Shown here: piece by piece, positions 35,352 to 44,633 of the stretch
Layout: each line of letters opens with the position of its first letter
Numbering within the stretch: the stretch's first letter is position 1
NCBI GenBank assembly: GCA_030950925.1
Contig: JAUZQO010000067.1
Location: 1 to 54,195 of the forward strand
Direction of reading: 5' to 3'
Origin: Mariprofundaceae bacterium
GTDB taxonomy: Bacteria; Pseudomonadota; Zetaproteobacteria; Mariprofundales; Mariprofundaceae
Length of the DNA: 54,195 nucleotides
Position numbers and translations under genes: made by a program
The notes under the pieces: generated by a model
Told to the model about the DNA's origin: nothing
Databases searched by the model: none
Seen by the model: only the letters and a program-made list of their open reading frames with translations

Positions 35352-36257
35352 ATGAAAACAGGGTGCAAGGTGTGGGGGAAAGTCGGCGTATTGATGGGTG
35401 GAAACTCATCCGAACGTGAAATTTCTTTAACATCAGGGCGTGCTATTTTGGCATCCTTGCAGAACTCGGGCATTGAAACGGTGGCTTTGGATTTATCGAG
35501 ACAATGGGTCATGCAATTGCGGGATGCGGATATTGATGTGGCATTTATCGCCTTGCATGGCACATGGGGTGAAGATGGTTGCGTGCAAGGTCTTTTAGAA
35601 ATTTTGAAGATTCCATACACCGGTTCATCGGTGTTAGCATCAGCGTTATGTATGGATAAGAAGATGACCAAATCGGTATTGCAACACGCAAGTTTGAGTG
35701 TACCTGTTGATATACCGATTCGAGAACATGGTCCGATTCGTTACCCTGTTTTTATCAAACCAGTTGCCGAAGGCTCTAGTGTTGGTCTACACTACGTTAA
35801 GTCAGCGTCAGCGTGGAAGTTACTGGCATTGCCATCGGTGGTGCATTGGATGGCTGAAATGCCTGTGCTTGGCGTAGAAATTGCTGTGTCGGTCGTTCAA
35901 GGTGAAGCATTGATGCCTGTTGAAGTGAAGCCAGCATCAGGTGTGTATGATTTTACATCCAAATATACACAAGGTGCCACCGAGTATTTTTGCCCTGCAA
36001 GGCTTCCACCTGAAACCTTACGCTTGTGTATGCAACAAGCAGAAGTCGCTGTGAAGGCGTTGGGGTGTCGTGGTGCGCCTCGTGTGGATATGATTGTGGG
36101 GGATGGTGGTGTGCCGACGATTTTAGAAGTGAATACGATTCCAGGCATGACTGCGACAAGCTTGTTGCCCAAGGCAGCGGCGGCGGCAGGTATTGATTTT
36201 GATGAACTTTGTTTGAAAATTTTATCTATGGCGTGCTTGTATCATGTTGGTGAGTGA
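35352..36257 (+). CDS. ddl: D-alanine-D-alanine ligase
   Basis: Ddl (301 aa) is an ATP-grasp enzyme that makes the D-Ala-D-Ala used by MurF. Visible motifs are GGNSSEREISLTSG, LHGTWGEDGCVQGLLE, YTGSSVLASALCMDKKMTK in two parts, FIKPVAEGSSVG and the metal-binding EVNTIPGMTATSLLPKA. The stop overlaps the ftsQ start by four bases. Confidence 0.96.
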   Translation: MKTGCKVWGKVGVLMGGNSSEREISLTSGRAILASLQNSGIETVALDLSRQWVMQLRDADIDVAFIALHGTWGEDGCVQGLLEILKIPYTGSSVLASALCMDKKMTKSVLQHASLSVPVDIPIREHGPIRYPVFIKPVAEGSSVGLHYVKSASAWKLLALPSVVHWMAEMPVLGVEIAVSVVQGEALMPVEVKPASGVYDFTSKYTQGATEYFCPARLPPETLRLCMQQAEVAVKALGCRGAPRVDMIVGDGGVPTILEVNTIPGMTATSLLPKAAAAAGIDFDELCLKILSMACLYHVGE

Positions 36258-37045
36258 TGAATAAAAAGCAGGGAGAGAAATGTATACGGAAAAACCAACG
36301 CCGAAGTAAACCTAGAACACCTATCAATTGGGCTTCCCATTGGCAGCATTGGAAGCAAAAAGTTGTGCATATAGCTGTGTTTTTTCTATGTTTCGGGGTG
36401 CTGTTTGTCGGTGGACGAGTATTGAATGAAAGCTTGCGTGTGACGCAGTGGAATATTGATGCTTCTCCAAGCATAGTGAAGGAAATGAGTCGTGTATTAC
36501 AGGCACAGAAGTTGGATTTTTGGCACACGCGCCCCATGTTTTTACGGCAACAGTTATTGAACGATGTGCCTGATTTGGCGGATGTTTTGATTCAACGTCA
36601 ACTACCTGACACATTAAATATTCATGTTCGTTTACGTCAGCGCATGGGTTTATGGAAAAATGAGCATGGGATGGTTTATTTGGTGGATGAACATGGCGTA
36701 GCTTATCGTGCTTTAAGAAAGGGGGAGGATGTAAATTTACCCATGTTGAGAATGCCTAAAAAATATTTACAAGCTGCCAGTGAGATATTGCAAACTTTGC
36801 AGGCATCTTCAGGCAAATGGTTTGCTTTGAGTAGTGAGCTTTTCACAGATGGTTTGGGTTGGAAATTGAATTTTAATCAAAGGCAACAATGGCTCCTACC
36901 TTTTGGGGCAAAAGCTGTGCATAATATCGCGCTATTGTCTAAAGTTGTTGATGAAAGTCAGTGGCATGCAAAAAAATGGCGGGTCAATACACGCATGGGC
37001 AACCGTTGGTTTTTCCGTGAAGCTAATCTTGAGGAGGTCATTTAG
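36254..37045 (+). CDS. ftsQ: Cell division protein FtsQ
   Basis: FtsQ (263 aa) is a bitopic divisome scaffold protein. It has a basic cytoplasmic tail, a TM segment (about 38-58), then a POTRA-like domain with the motif QRQLPDTLNIHVRLRQRMGLW (in two halves at about 117-137) and a C-terminal beta domain including LVDEHGVAYR. The sequence is divergent as usual for FtsQ, but the POTRA pattern and position between ddl and ftsA are decisive. The stop directly abuts the ftsA GTG start. Confidence 0.92.
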   Translation: MMNKKQGEKCIRKNQRRSKPRTPINWASHWQHWKQKVVHIAVFFLCFGVLFVGGRVLNESLRVTQWNIDASPSIVKEMSRVLQAQKLDFWHTRPMFLRQQLLNDVPDLADVLIQRQLPDTLNIHVRLRQRMGLWKNEHGMVYLVDEHGVAYRALRKGEDVNLPMLRMPKKYLQAASEILQTLQASSGKWFALSSELFTDGLGWKLNFNQRQQWLLPFGAKAVHNIALLSKVVDESQWHAKKWRVNTRMGNRWFFREANLEEVI

Positions 37046-38281
37046 GTGGCTAGAAGTGAGCAAAATGTCATTGTTGGCTTAGATATTGGCACCAGTAAGA
37101 TTGCTTGTGTGGTTGCTGAAGTTTCTCCCGATGGCCGCATTGATGTGATTGGTATTGGTAAGCATGTTTCACGCGGACTCAAACGTGGTGTGGTGGTGAA
37201 CATTGAAAGCACGGTGCAAGCCATTCGTTTGGCGGTTGAAGAAGCTGAATTGATGGCGGGTGTGGATATTCATTCGGTGTTTGTGGGTATCGCAGGAAGC
37301 CATATCAAGGGGCAAAACTCCAACGGAGCCGTTGCAATTAAAACGGGTGAAGTCACGGAAGAGGATGTACAGCGCTCTATTGATGTTGCCAAAGCGTGTG
37401 CTATTCCAGGTGATCAACAAATTCTCCACATTCTCCCCCAAGAATATATTATAGATAAACAAGATGGCATTCGAGAGCCTATAGGTATGAGTGGTGTTCG
37501 TTTGGAATCACGCATTCATATGATTACAGCGGCTGTGTCATCGGCACAAAATATTATCAAATGTTGTAAGCGTTGCGACCTTGATGTATCCGATATGGTA
37601 CTGGAACAGGTGGCTTCCAGTGAAGCGGTATTAAGTCAGGATGAAAAAGATATTGGTGTGGTATTGATTGATATTGGTGGTGGTACAACCGATATGGCGG
37701 TTTTTATTGATGGTGCAATTACACATACCGCTGTGATTCCGATTGGTGGCGATCATTTAACCAATGACTTGGTGAATTGCTTGCGTACATCGGCGAGGGA
37801 AGCTGATACACTTAAGGTCAAACATGGTTCATGTATGGTGGAATTGGTACCAGCAGACGAACAAATTGATGTACCTGGTGTGGGGGGGCGTGAATCAAGC
37901 CCCATGCCAAGGCAAGTGATGGTGCAATACCTGGAAGCGCGAACGATTGAGCTGTTGGAGTATGTTCGAAGTGAGTTACAGCGTTCAGGTTATGAAGAAT
38001 TGGTGGCAGCTGGTTTGGTGATTACAGGGGGCACTTCTTTACTGGAAGGTATGGTTGATTTGGCAGAGCAAACCTTTGATGGCTTGCCCGTCCGCCTAGG
38101 CTACCCACAAGGTGTTGGTGGCTTGGTAGACGTGGTCTCAAGTCCCATTTATGCAACGGGTGTTGGTTTGTTATTGTATGGCAAGAATAACCAGAAAACA
38201 TCGTTTGCAGCCCACAGTATATCAAATGAACAACAAGGCGTATGGCAGAAAATGCGTCAATGGTTTGGCGATACAAAGTGA
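37046..38281 (+). CDS. ftsA: Cell division protein FtsA
   Basis: FtsA (411 aa) is the actin-like ATPase that tethers FtsZ to the membrane. It has the phosphate-1 motif VGLDIGTSKIACVV, the phosphate-2 IDIGGGTTDMAVF and the adenosine motif ITGGTSLLEGM. The C-terminus QGVWQKMRQWFGDTK is the expected amphipathic membrane-targeting helix. The start is GTG, preceded by GAGG. Confidence 0.97.
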   Translation: MARSEQNVIVGLDIGTSKIACVVAEVSPDGRIDVIGIGKHVSRGLKRGVVVNIESTVQAIRLAVEEAELMAGVDIHSVFVGIAGSHIKGQNSNGAVAIKTGEVTEEDVQRSIDVAKACAIPGDQQILHILPQEYIIDKQDGIREPIGMSGVRLESRIHMITAAVSSAQNIIKCCKRCDLDVSDMVLEQVASSEAVLSQDEKDIGVVLIDIGGGTTDMAVFIDGAITHTAVIPIGGDHLTNDLVNCLRTSAREADTLKVKHGSCMVELVPADEQIDVPGVGGRESSPMPRQVMVQYLEARTIELLEYVRSELQRSGYEELVAAGLVITGGTSLLEGMVDLAEQTFDGLPVRLGYPQGVGGLVDVVSSPIYATGVGLLLYGKNNQKTSFAAHSISNEQQGVWQKMRQWFGDTK

Positions 38282-38323
38282 ACCATAAATATAAAATTGG
38301 AAGTATGGGTTTAGGAGTCGAAA

Positions 38324-39514
38324 GTGGCTATTTATTATGAAATTGATGAGACCAGCGGACTTTCAGCAAAGATTAAAGTGATTGGTGTCGGTGGTGGTGG
38401 TGGCAACGCCATCAACAATATGATTCGGAAAAATATGACAGGTGTTGAGTTTATTGTCGCCAATACTGATGCACAGGCCATTGAAAACAGTCAAGCTGAG
38501 GTGCGTTTACAGTTGGGGAGCGAGCAAACGCGTGGTTTGGGTGCGGGTGCCAAACCTCAAATTGGGAAAGAAGCCGCTGAATTAGAAAAAGACCATTTGC
38601 GTGAATTGCTTGTAGATACAGATATGTTGTTTATCACAGCGGGTATGGGTGGTGGCACTGGAACAGGTGCCGCACCTGTGATTGCTGAAGTCGCAAAAGA
38701 GATGGGTATTCTTAGCGTGGGTATTGTGACCAAGCCTTTTGGTTTTGAAGGTCGCCGTCGCATGAAACAAGCGGATGCTGGGATTGAAGAGCTACGCAAG
38801 TTTATTGATACATTGATTGTCATTCCCAATCAAAAGCTCTTGGGCGTGGTAAGTAAAAACACCAGCCTGATGGATTCATTTCTTGAAGCAGATAACGTCT
38901 TGTATCAAGCGGTGAAAGGGATTTCTGATTTGATTGCCAACTCGGGTTACGTCAATGTGGATTTTGCCGATGTAAAATCTGTGATGAGTGAAGAACAGAG
39001 TATGGCAATGATGGGGACAGGGCGTGCCACAGGTGAAAATCGTGCATGTGAGGCCATGGAGCAGGCGATTGCATCTTCTTTGCTTGAAGATGTAAATATT
39101 CAGGGTGCGCGGGCAATTTTGATTAATGTGACAGGCAATGAATCTGTTGGTTTGCATGAGGTTGATGAGGCTGTGAGTACTATTTCGAATCTTGTGGATG
39201 AAGATGCCAATATTATTTTTGGTATTGTGAATGACCCTGATATGGGAGAAGATTTAAGTATCACCGTGGTTGCGACAGGCTTGAATCATAAAGAAACTTT
39301 GATTGTTCCTGAGGAGCCTATGCAGGTTGTGGCTATTGAAGAGGAAGTGGTTGAAATACCTATTCAAGCTGAAGTCAGGATTCCTCGTGCGAAAGATTAT
39401 GCCAAATTTGAAGTGAGCAAAGGCGTGCGTGTTGCCGTAAAGGCTAGTAATGCAGTGGCCTATGATGAAGAGCAACTGTCTATTCCAACATGGATTCGTA
39501 AACAGGCTGATTAA
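38324..39514 (+). CDS. ftsZ: Cell division protein FtsZ
   Basis: FtsZ (396 aa) is the tubulin-like GTPase forming the division ring. The tubulin signature GGGTGTG is at residues 109-115, the T7 catalytic loop is seen in [12 protein letters not shown], and the C-terminal conserved peptide is [12 protein letters not shown], which binds FtsA. The linker is short. The start is GTG with TAGGAG upstream. It is the last dcw gene; lpxC does not follow. Confidence 0.97.
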   Translation: MAIYYEIDETSGLSAKIKVIGVGGGGGNAINNMIRKNMTGVEFIVANTDAQAIENSQAEVRLQLGSEQTRGLGAGAKPQIGKEAAELEKDHLRELLVDTDMLFITAGMGGGTGTGAAPVIAEVAKEMGILSVGIVTKPFGFEGRRRMKQADAGIEELRKFIDTLIVIPNQKLLGVVSKNTSLMDSFLEADNVLYQAVKGISDLIANSGYVNVDFADVKSVMSEEQSMAMMGTGRATGENRACEAMEQAIASSLLEDVNIQGARAILINVTGNESVGLHEVDEAVSTISNLVDEDANIIFGIVNDPDMGEDLSITVVATGLNHKETLIVPEEPMQVVAIEEEVVEIPIQAEVRIPRAKDYAKFEVSKGVRVAVKASNAVAYDEEQLSIPTWIRKQAD

Positions 39515-39686
39515 TATTTATTGGTACTGTGGGGTTTTCTTATCAAATGGCTTGATCTCAGCACCTGTATAGTGTTGGCACTGGACATTGTACGTTTTAC
39601 AGAACCATAGCAGCGTTGCGTTTAATATTATAAGATAGAAAAGCATAGGCTTCGTGTCATGTTTTTTAAATCAAGGAATCTGAACC

Positions 39687-41303
39687 ATGAGCGCGTTAAA
39701 ACGTATTCAACTTTATGACACAACCTTACGAGATGGTGCACAAACAGCGGGTATTCATTTCTCAACCGAAGATAAAGTACGCATTTCTGAGGCGTTAGCA
39801 GACTTTGGCATGGATTGGATTGAAGGTGGTTGGCCAGGTGCAAGCCCCACCGACCAAGCTTTTTTTGAATCCATGAAACACCGCACTTGGAAACATACAA
39901 AACTGGTCGCATTTGGCAGTACTGCGCGTACAGGGCATACTATTTCAGAGGATCAAGGCTTAAACAACTTGATGGCTTCAGGCTCCGATGCTGTGTGTAT
40001 TTTTGGAAAAAGTTGGGATTTACATGTCAGCAAAGGCTTGGGCTTAAGTTTGGAAGAAAACTTAAATCTTATTCAAGGCTCGATTGCTTATTTAAAAGAA
40101 CATATTGCGATAGTAATCTTTGATGCTGAACATTTCTTTGATGGTTTTATCGCCAACCCAAATTATGCCATGCAAGTCTTACATGCAGCGATGCAGGGTG
40201 GTGCTGAAACCCTCGTCTTATGTGATACCAATGGCGGCTCTTTACCGCATCAAATCGAAAATATTGTGCAGAGGGTTAAACAGGAATTCCCCAATGTGAC
40301 CATTGGCATTCATGCGCACAATGATTCAGAAATGGCTGTTGCCAATGCAGTTGCTGCGGTCAGGGCTGGCGCATCTCATGTTCAAGGTACCATCAATGGC
40401 ATTGGTGAGCGCTGTGGCAATACCAATCTCATTTCCTTTATTCCCATTGCTTGTTTGAAAATGACATTGGATTGTGGTGTGAACCAAAAACAACTCGGTC
40501 AACTGACATATCTTTCTTCTTTTGTGAATGAAATGGCGAACCGTTTGCCCTGGCGACACCAACCTTTTGTAGGGCAAAGTGCTTTTGCACACAAAGGGGG
40601 GGTTCATGTGTCAGCGATTCAAAAAGATCGCCGTTTGTATGAACATATTGATCCGACATGCGTGGGAAACTCACAACATATTTTGATTTCCAATCAAGCA
40701 GGTCGCAGTAATATTGTGGCAAAATTACAACAGTTAGAACCGACTGCTATCATTCAAGCCAATGATCCAGTCGTGAAAGAGGTGATAAAAAACATCAAGC
40801 ATATGGAAGCTCATGGTTATGCCTTTGAAGGCGCTGATGCCTCCTTTCAACTCTTATTACAACGGGCGATGGGACGCTATCAACGACATTTTGAATTGGT
40901 GGGCTTTCGAGTGTTTGATGAAAAACGAGGTCATTTAAAACAACCTGAAGCGGAAGCTTCGGTACAAGTGCGCGTACATGATCGTTTATTACACAGATCA
41001 GCCTTGGGTGAAGGACCTATCCATGCCATGGATAAAGCCTTACGAATGGCTCTATCAGGCGCTTACCCATGCTTGGAAAGTACACGTTTAAGTGATTTTA
41101 AAGTGCGTGTTTTATCAAGCAAAGAAGCCACAAAAGCGGCAGTCCGAGTCTTGATTGAATCCACAGATGGCGTGAAAAAGTGGAGTACAGTGGGTGTATC
41201 TCATGATATATTGGAAGCAACATACCGTGCATTAAATGATGCCATAGAATATAAATTACTTATTGATCAGATTCCTTCTGATCTTGAAAGGATACAAGCA
41301 TGA
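39687..41303 (+). CDS. cimA: (R)-citramalate synthase
   Basis: CimA (538 aa) condenses pyruvate with acetyl-CoA to citramalate, giving a threonine-independent route to isoleucine. It has the LeuA-like catalytic start [11 protein letters not shown], the metal-binding [17 protein letters not shown] and a C-terminal LeuA dimer/regulatory domain (about 400-535). The region [24 protein letters not shown] (read in parts) is typical for the long CimA branch rather than isopropylmalate synthase. AAGGA precedes the ATG. The 172 bases before it show no clear terminator or promoter. Its stop overlaps the next gene by four bases. Confidence 0.92.
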   Translation: MSALKRIQLYDTTLRDGAQTAGIHFSTEDKVRISEALADFGMDWIEGGWPGASPTDQAFFESMKHRTWKHTKLVAFGSTARTGHTISEDQGLNNLMASGSDAVCIFGKSWDLHVSKGLGLSLEENLNLIQGSIAYLKEHIAIVIFDAEHFFDGFIANPNYAMQVLHAAMQGGAETLVLCDTNGGSLPHQIENIVQRVKQEFPNVTIGIHAHNDSEMAVANAVAAVRAGASHVQGTINGIGERCGNTNLISFIPIACLKMTLDCGVNQKQLGQLTYLSSFVNEMANRLPWRHQPFVGQSAFAHKGGVHVSAIQKDRRLYEHIDPTCVGNSQHILISNQAGRSNIVAKLQQLEPTAIIQANDPVVKEVIKNIKHMEAHGYAFEGADASFQLLLQRAMGRYQRHFELVGFRVFDEKRGHLKQPEAEASVQVRVHDRLLHRSALGEGPIHAMDKALRMALSGAYPCLESTRLSDFKVRVLSSKEATKAAVRVLIESTDGVKKWSTVGVSHDILEATYRALNDAIEYKLLIDQIPSDLERIQA

Positions 41304-41539
41304 CTGAAAAAATAACGCAATCCCATGATCCCATGCATGGGATGACATTGGAAAAAATTATTCATGTGTTGGTTCAGCATTATGGTTGGGAAGACATGGG
41401 ACGACGCATCAATATTCGTTGTTTTAATAGCGACCCATCGGTGAAATCAAGTCTAAAATTTCTTCGCCATACACCTTGGGCACGAAAGAAAGTTGAAGAT
41501 CTGTTTTTGACCACGCAAGGAAGTGTTTGGAGCAAATAA
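41300..41539 (+). CDS. VF530-family small protein (DUF2132)
   Basis: This 79-residue protein matches the VF530/DUF2132 family pattern: [21 protein letters not shown], then [28 protein letters not shown] (positions about 38-66). The family has a DNA-binding-like fold and unknown role. It overlaps cimA by four bases, so it is translated with it. A FliA-like promoter follows shortly after its stop. Confidence 0.9.
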   Translation: MTEKITQSHDPMHGMTLEKIIHVLVQHYGWEDMGRRINIRCFNSDPSVKSSLKFLRHTPWARKKVEDLFLTTQGSVWSK

Positions 41540-41548
41540 GCACTGCAT

Positions 41549-41575
41549 TAAAGTCTATTAACTTATAAGCGATGG
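41549..41575 (+). promoter_or_regulatory. Candidate FliA (sigma-28) promoter before the small flagellar genes
   Basis: TAAAGTCT (41549-41556), eleven bases, then AGCGATGG (41568-41575). The -35 half matches the FliA consensus TAAAGTTT at 7 of 8 positions with the exact 11-base spacing; the -10 half keeps only the CGAT core of GCCGATAA. It lies 43 bases before the start at 41619. Confidence 0.45.
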
Positions 41576-41618
41576 TATGTGTGTCATGTTCCATAAATTT
41601 TTATGCGCGGAGAATATC

Positions 41619-41894
41619 ATGCAAATCAATCCAACAGGGCAAATCACTGCCGAATCTCAAGTTCAAGCGATTGTTTCAGGTGCACAAACACCCGTACAGA
41701 CCACCGCTGATACACAGGTGGCTGCGAGTGCAAAAGATGCCACGCAGCTTGCAGTGAGTGACCCAGTAACCATTTCACCTCAAGCCCAAACTTTAGCAAA
41801 AAGTGACATCAATGAAAGTTCATCTTCAGAAAGTATTGAACCTATGGTGACCCAAGCTTCTGAGGGTGAAAGTAGTCGTTCGCAAGGTGCTTGA
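41619..41894 (+). CDS. Small Ser/Ala/Gln-rich protein of unknown function, flagellar context
   Basis: This 91-residue protein is not recognised. It is low in hydrophobic residues, lacks a signal peptide or TM segment, and is likely unstructured. It holds the motif DPVTISPQAQTLA at about residues 48-60, which resembles the DxVxISxxAQ signature at the N-terminus of FlgM proteins. A longer frame opens at 41577, but the ATG at 41619 has GGAG seven bases upstream. A FliA-like promoter lies just before it, and an FlhB-C-like gene follows after 24 bases. In other bacteria such FlhB-like genes can follow a FliK-like gene, so a reduced export partner is conceivable; no direct evidence for that. Confidence 0.6.
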   Translation: MQINPTGQITAESQVQAIVSGAQTPVQTTADTQVAASAKDATQLAVSDPVTISPQAQTLAKSDINESSSSESIEPMVTQASEGESSRSQGA

Positions 41895-41918
41895 TAGCCA
41901 GAGTCAACGAGCATTGCG

Positions 41919-42200
41919 ATGAAAAATCAGCCAGCCGCAGTGGCTTTGGGTTATGATCCTAAAGCCCCGAAAGCCCCAAAGGTGTTGGCATCGGGTCTAG
42001 GGGAAATTGCCAAGAAAATTTTAGAAATCGCCCGTGAAAATGATATTCATATTCATAAGGATGATAATTTAGCCCAACTGTTGGCGCAGGTGCCTGTGGG
42101 CTCTGAAATTCCTGAAGAAGCATACCAGCTGGTGGCAGAGCTTCTTTCCTTCTTGTATCAGACCGATCAGAAAATGGCGGAAAAAATGTCCACCAAGTAG
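41919..42200 (+). CDS. FlhB C-terminal-domain-like protein (FlhX/YlqH type)
   Basis: This 93-residue protein matches the cytoplasmic C-terminal domain of FlhB: AVALGYDPKAPKAP, then ASGLGEIAKKILEIARENDIHI and the block NLAQLLAQVPVGSEIPEEAYQLVAELLSFLY (at about 45-76). It lacks the TM part and the NPTH autocleavage motif, starting just after where that would be. So it corresponds to the FlhB-CC fragment, as do FlhX/YlqH proteins, which can partly substitute for it in export specificity switching. The ribosome-binding site is weak. Confidence 0.85.
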   Translation: MKNQPAAVALGYDPKAPKAPKVLASGLGEIAKKILEIARENDIHIHKDDNLAQLLAQVPVGSEIPEEAYQLVAELLSFLYQTDQKMAEKMSTK

Positions 42201-42289
42201 CGGCAAGATATACCACTGCGTTTACATGCGCCACCTGTTGCATAAAAAATATATATGATATAACAATGATTTATTGATTGAATAACCTT

Positions 42290-42306
42290 TGGCATCGTGC
42301 CTGCTT
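42290..42306 (+). promoter_or_regulatory. Candidate sigma-54 promoter of the flgF operon
   Basis: TGGCAT-N5-CTGCT has the invariant GG (42291-42292) and GC (42303-42304) exactly ten bases apart, as required for the -24/-12 elements (consensus TGGCAC-N5-TTGCW). It is 40 bases before the flgF start, in the only sizeable gap ahead of the rod/ring genes. Confidence 0.65.
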
Positions 42307-42345
42307 TAGTGATCTTAGAAGCGACATGGTTTGAAGGGAGTTTTT

Positions 42346-43092
42346 ATGAATCGTGGTTTTTATATTTCGGGTGTTGCAGGTCAGATGACGGGTAATAAAC
42401 TGGATAGTATCAGTCATAATTTAGCTAACGTGAATACGGTTGGTTTTATGCGTGATCGTTCTGCATTTTCAACCGTACTGGCCAATGTCGGTGCTGAAAG
42501 CACGGGTGTGAAATCCGCTGCTTATATGACCATGGATCATCAATTTATCAGCCCTGATAAAGGTCTTATTCGTAAAACAGGTAATGACTTTGATTTTGCT
42601 TTGCGTGGCAATGGTTTTTTTAAGGTTCAAATGACGGATGCACAAGGGAAAACATCGGTGGGCTACACACGAGCAGGTGATTTTCATATGGATGCACAAG
42701 GCACATTACTCACCGAAAGTAACCTTCCCATTTTGGATAATAAGGGTAAAAAAATCACCCTTCCCCAAGGTATTTTAACAGCTACGCGTGAAGGGAAATT
42801 AAGTATCAATCAACTAGAAGTCGCACAAGTGGGCTTGTACCAAATCAAGGACATGACCCAAGTTCAGAAAGCATCTGGAACGGTATTGGAAACAGATGCA
42901 AAGAATGTAAAAGTAGCCGATAACAGTGTCTCCTTGGAGCAGGGGATGTTGGAAGGCTCCAATGTGAACTCAGTCCTCATGATGGTGGAAATGATGCAAA
43001 ATTCTCGCAGCAACCAATCCATGATGAAACTTTTAGAACAATATAATCAACAAGAAGGCTTGCTCAACGATAAAGTTGGACGAGTTGGCTAA
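42346..43092 (+). CDS. flgF: Flagellar basal-body rod protein FlgF
   Basis: FlgF (248 aa) is a proximal rod protein. It has the N-terminal rod signature DSISHNLANVNTVGF, the FlgE/F/G core (DFDFALRGNGFFKV) and a C-terminal helix region (QNSRSNQSMMKLLEQYNQQ). The ATG at 42346 follows AGGGAG by six bases; an in-frame upstream TTG is not used. FlgG follows after 18 bases. A sigma-54-like promoter lies upstream. Confidence 0.93.
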   Translation: MNRGFYISGVAGQMTGNKLDSISHNLANVNTVGFMRDRSAFSTVLANVGAESTGVKSAAYMTMDHQFISPDKGLIRKTGNDFDFALRGNGFFKVQMTDAQGKTSVGYTRAGDFHMDAQGTLLTESNLPILDNKGKKITLPQGILTATREGKLSINQLEVAQVGLYQIKDMTQVQKASGTVLETDAKNVKVADNSVSLEQGMLEGSNVNSVLMMVEMMQNSRSNQSMMKLLEQYNQQEGLLNDKVGRVG

Positions 43093-43110
43093 CTTTCGGA
43101 GGATACTATT

Positions 43111-43899
43111 ATGATGCGAGCTTTATGGACAGCCGCGACAGGCATGAATGCACAAACCACCAATGTGGATGTTATTTCCAATAACTTGGCCAATGTGAAT
43201 ACAGCAGGCTTTAAACGTGGTCGGGCAAATTTCCAAGATTTGATGTATCAACAAGTGAAAGCACCAGGTTCAGAATCCAGTGCAAGTGGTAATCAATTGC
43301 CTTCTGGTATTCAAATTGGTTTGGGGGTGGAAACCTCGAGTGTGAGTCATATTTTTTCTACAGGAAGCATGAAGCAAACAGGAAACCCGATGGATTTAGC
43401 GATTCAAGGGCGTGGTTTTTTTGAGATTTTGATGGCGAATGGTGAATTAGCATATACACGATCGGGTTCATTTGGCGTCGATGCACAAGGTCAAATGGTG
43501 ACAGCCAATGGTGATGTCTTGCAACCAACGATCAACATTCCAACAGATGCGATTTCCATTGACATTGGGGCTGATGGCACTGTTTCAGCAGTTCAGCCAG
43601 GGAATGTCTCTTCTGTGATTGGACAAATTACAACCGTGGATTTTAGTAATCCTGGTGGTTTAAAGCTTTTGGGTAGTTCCATGTTTCAACCCAGTAATTC
43701 TTCGGGACAAGCCATTTCTGGAACGGCAGGAAACAATGGTTTCGGAGGCTTGAGTCAAGGAACGTTGGAAATGTCCAATGTGAATATCGTGGAAGAAATG
43801 GTGAACTTGATTGCAGCGCAACGTTCCTACGAAATGAACTCCAAAGCGATTCAAGCGGCAGATCAAATGCTACAAACTGCCAATAATGTACGCCGTTAG
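43111..43899 (+). CDS. flgG: Flagellar distal rod protein FlgG
   Basis: FlgG (262 aa, standard length) forms the distal rod. It starts MMRALWTAATGMNAQ and has the rod motif VISNNLANVNTAGFKRGRANFQDLMYQ (in two parts) and the C-terminal MVNLIAAQRSYEMNSKAIQ block shared with hook proteins. GGAGG lies eight bases before the ATG. Confidence 0.97.
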   Translation: MMRALWTAATGMNAQTTNVDVISNNLANVNTAGFKRGRANFQDLMYQQVKAPGSESSASGNQLPSGIQIGLGVETSSVSHIFSTGSMKQTGNPMDLAIQGRGFFEILMANGELAYTRSGSFGVDAQGQMVTANGDVLQPTINIPTDAISIDIGADGTVSAVQPGNVSSVIGQITTVDFSNPGGLKLLGSSMFQPSNSSGQAISGTAGNNGFGGLSQGTLEMSNVNIVEEMVNLIAAQRSYEMNSKAIQAADQMLQTANNVRR

Positions 43900-43907
43900 T
43901 TTTTGAT

Positions 43908-44588
43908 ATGAATATTTCACACACTTTTCAAAGGATACTTATCTTGAGTATTGGGTTGCTTTTGAGTGGAGCGGCGTGGGGCAGTCCGTTGAGTGAGTCA
44001 TTACAGCAGTTTTTTAAGCAAGGTATTGTTTATAATGGCGCACAGGCTGAATTGATCGGGATGATACGCGAACCCAATATTCAAGGTGAAGTGCATTGGA
44101 TATTACCGACATTAAGGAGCCATGCGTCACGCATATCGATGATTGCAAAACAGGGTGAAGGGCGTACGGCGCGACGTTGGTATGTATCTGTCAATGTTCA
44201 TTGGTGGGCCAATGTGGTCACGGTTCGGCAAGAGTTGCCCTCACGTTCTTTGTTACAAGCCTCATTATTGCAAGTGGAACGTCAGGATATTGCTGGTCAC
44301 GGCGGTGTTTTTTGGACATCTAAACAAGGTTTGCTGGGCATGCGTTTGACACGCCCCATGCATGCCCATGATGTGGTTTTTTCAAATATGGTGAAGCGTC
44401 CGCCCTTATTGCAGCGGGGGGATAGGGTGTCGATTGTTGCGGGGAATGATTTCTTTTCGGTGCGTGCTGATGGTGTGGTGATGCGAGCTGGAGGTTTAGG
44501 CGATAAGGTCTTGGTACAAAACATGCGTAGTAAAGAGCGTGTGCAAGCCATTATTGTGGATGCACATACGGTCAAGGTTCATATTTAA
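43908..44588 (+). CDS. flgA: Flagellar P-ring assembly chaperone FlgA
   Basis: FlgA (226 aa) is the periplasmic chaperone of P-ring assembly. It has a signal peptide (about 1-25, LSGAAWGS) and a SAF-like C-terminal domain with LLQRGDRVSIVAGNDFFSVRADGV and the ending VDAHTVKVHI. It lies eight bases after flgG and before flgH/flgI. The ribosome-binding site is weak, which suggests low expression or coupling to flgG. Confidence 0.9.
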   Translation: MNISHTFQRILILSIGLLLSGAAWGSPLSESLQQFFKQGIVYNGAQAELIGMIREPNIQGEVHWILPTLRSHASRISMIAKQGEGRTARRWYVSVNVHWWANVVTVRQELPSRSLLQASLLQVERQDIAGHGGVFWTSKQGLLGMRLTRPMHAHDVVFSNMVKRPPLLQRGDRVSIVAGNDFFSVRADGVVMRAGGLGDKVLVQNMRSKERVQAIIVDAHTVKVHI

Positions 44589-44633
44589 TTCGTTAAATTG
44601 AAATAACGGTCGATGAGTTCAGTGGAGATACAA

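Noticed and set aside
39570-39592. Sigma-54-like TGGCAC...TTGT before cimA
   Set aside because: The -12 element lacks the required GC at the right distance, and cimA is not a usual sigma-54 target.
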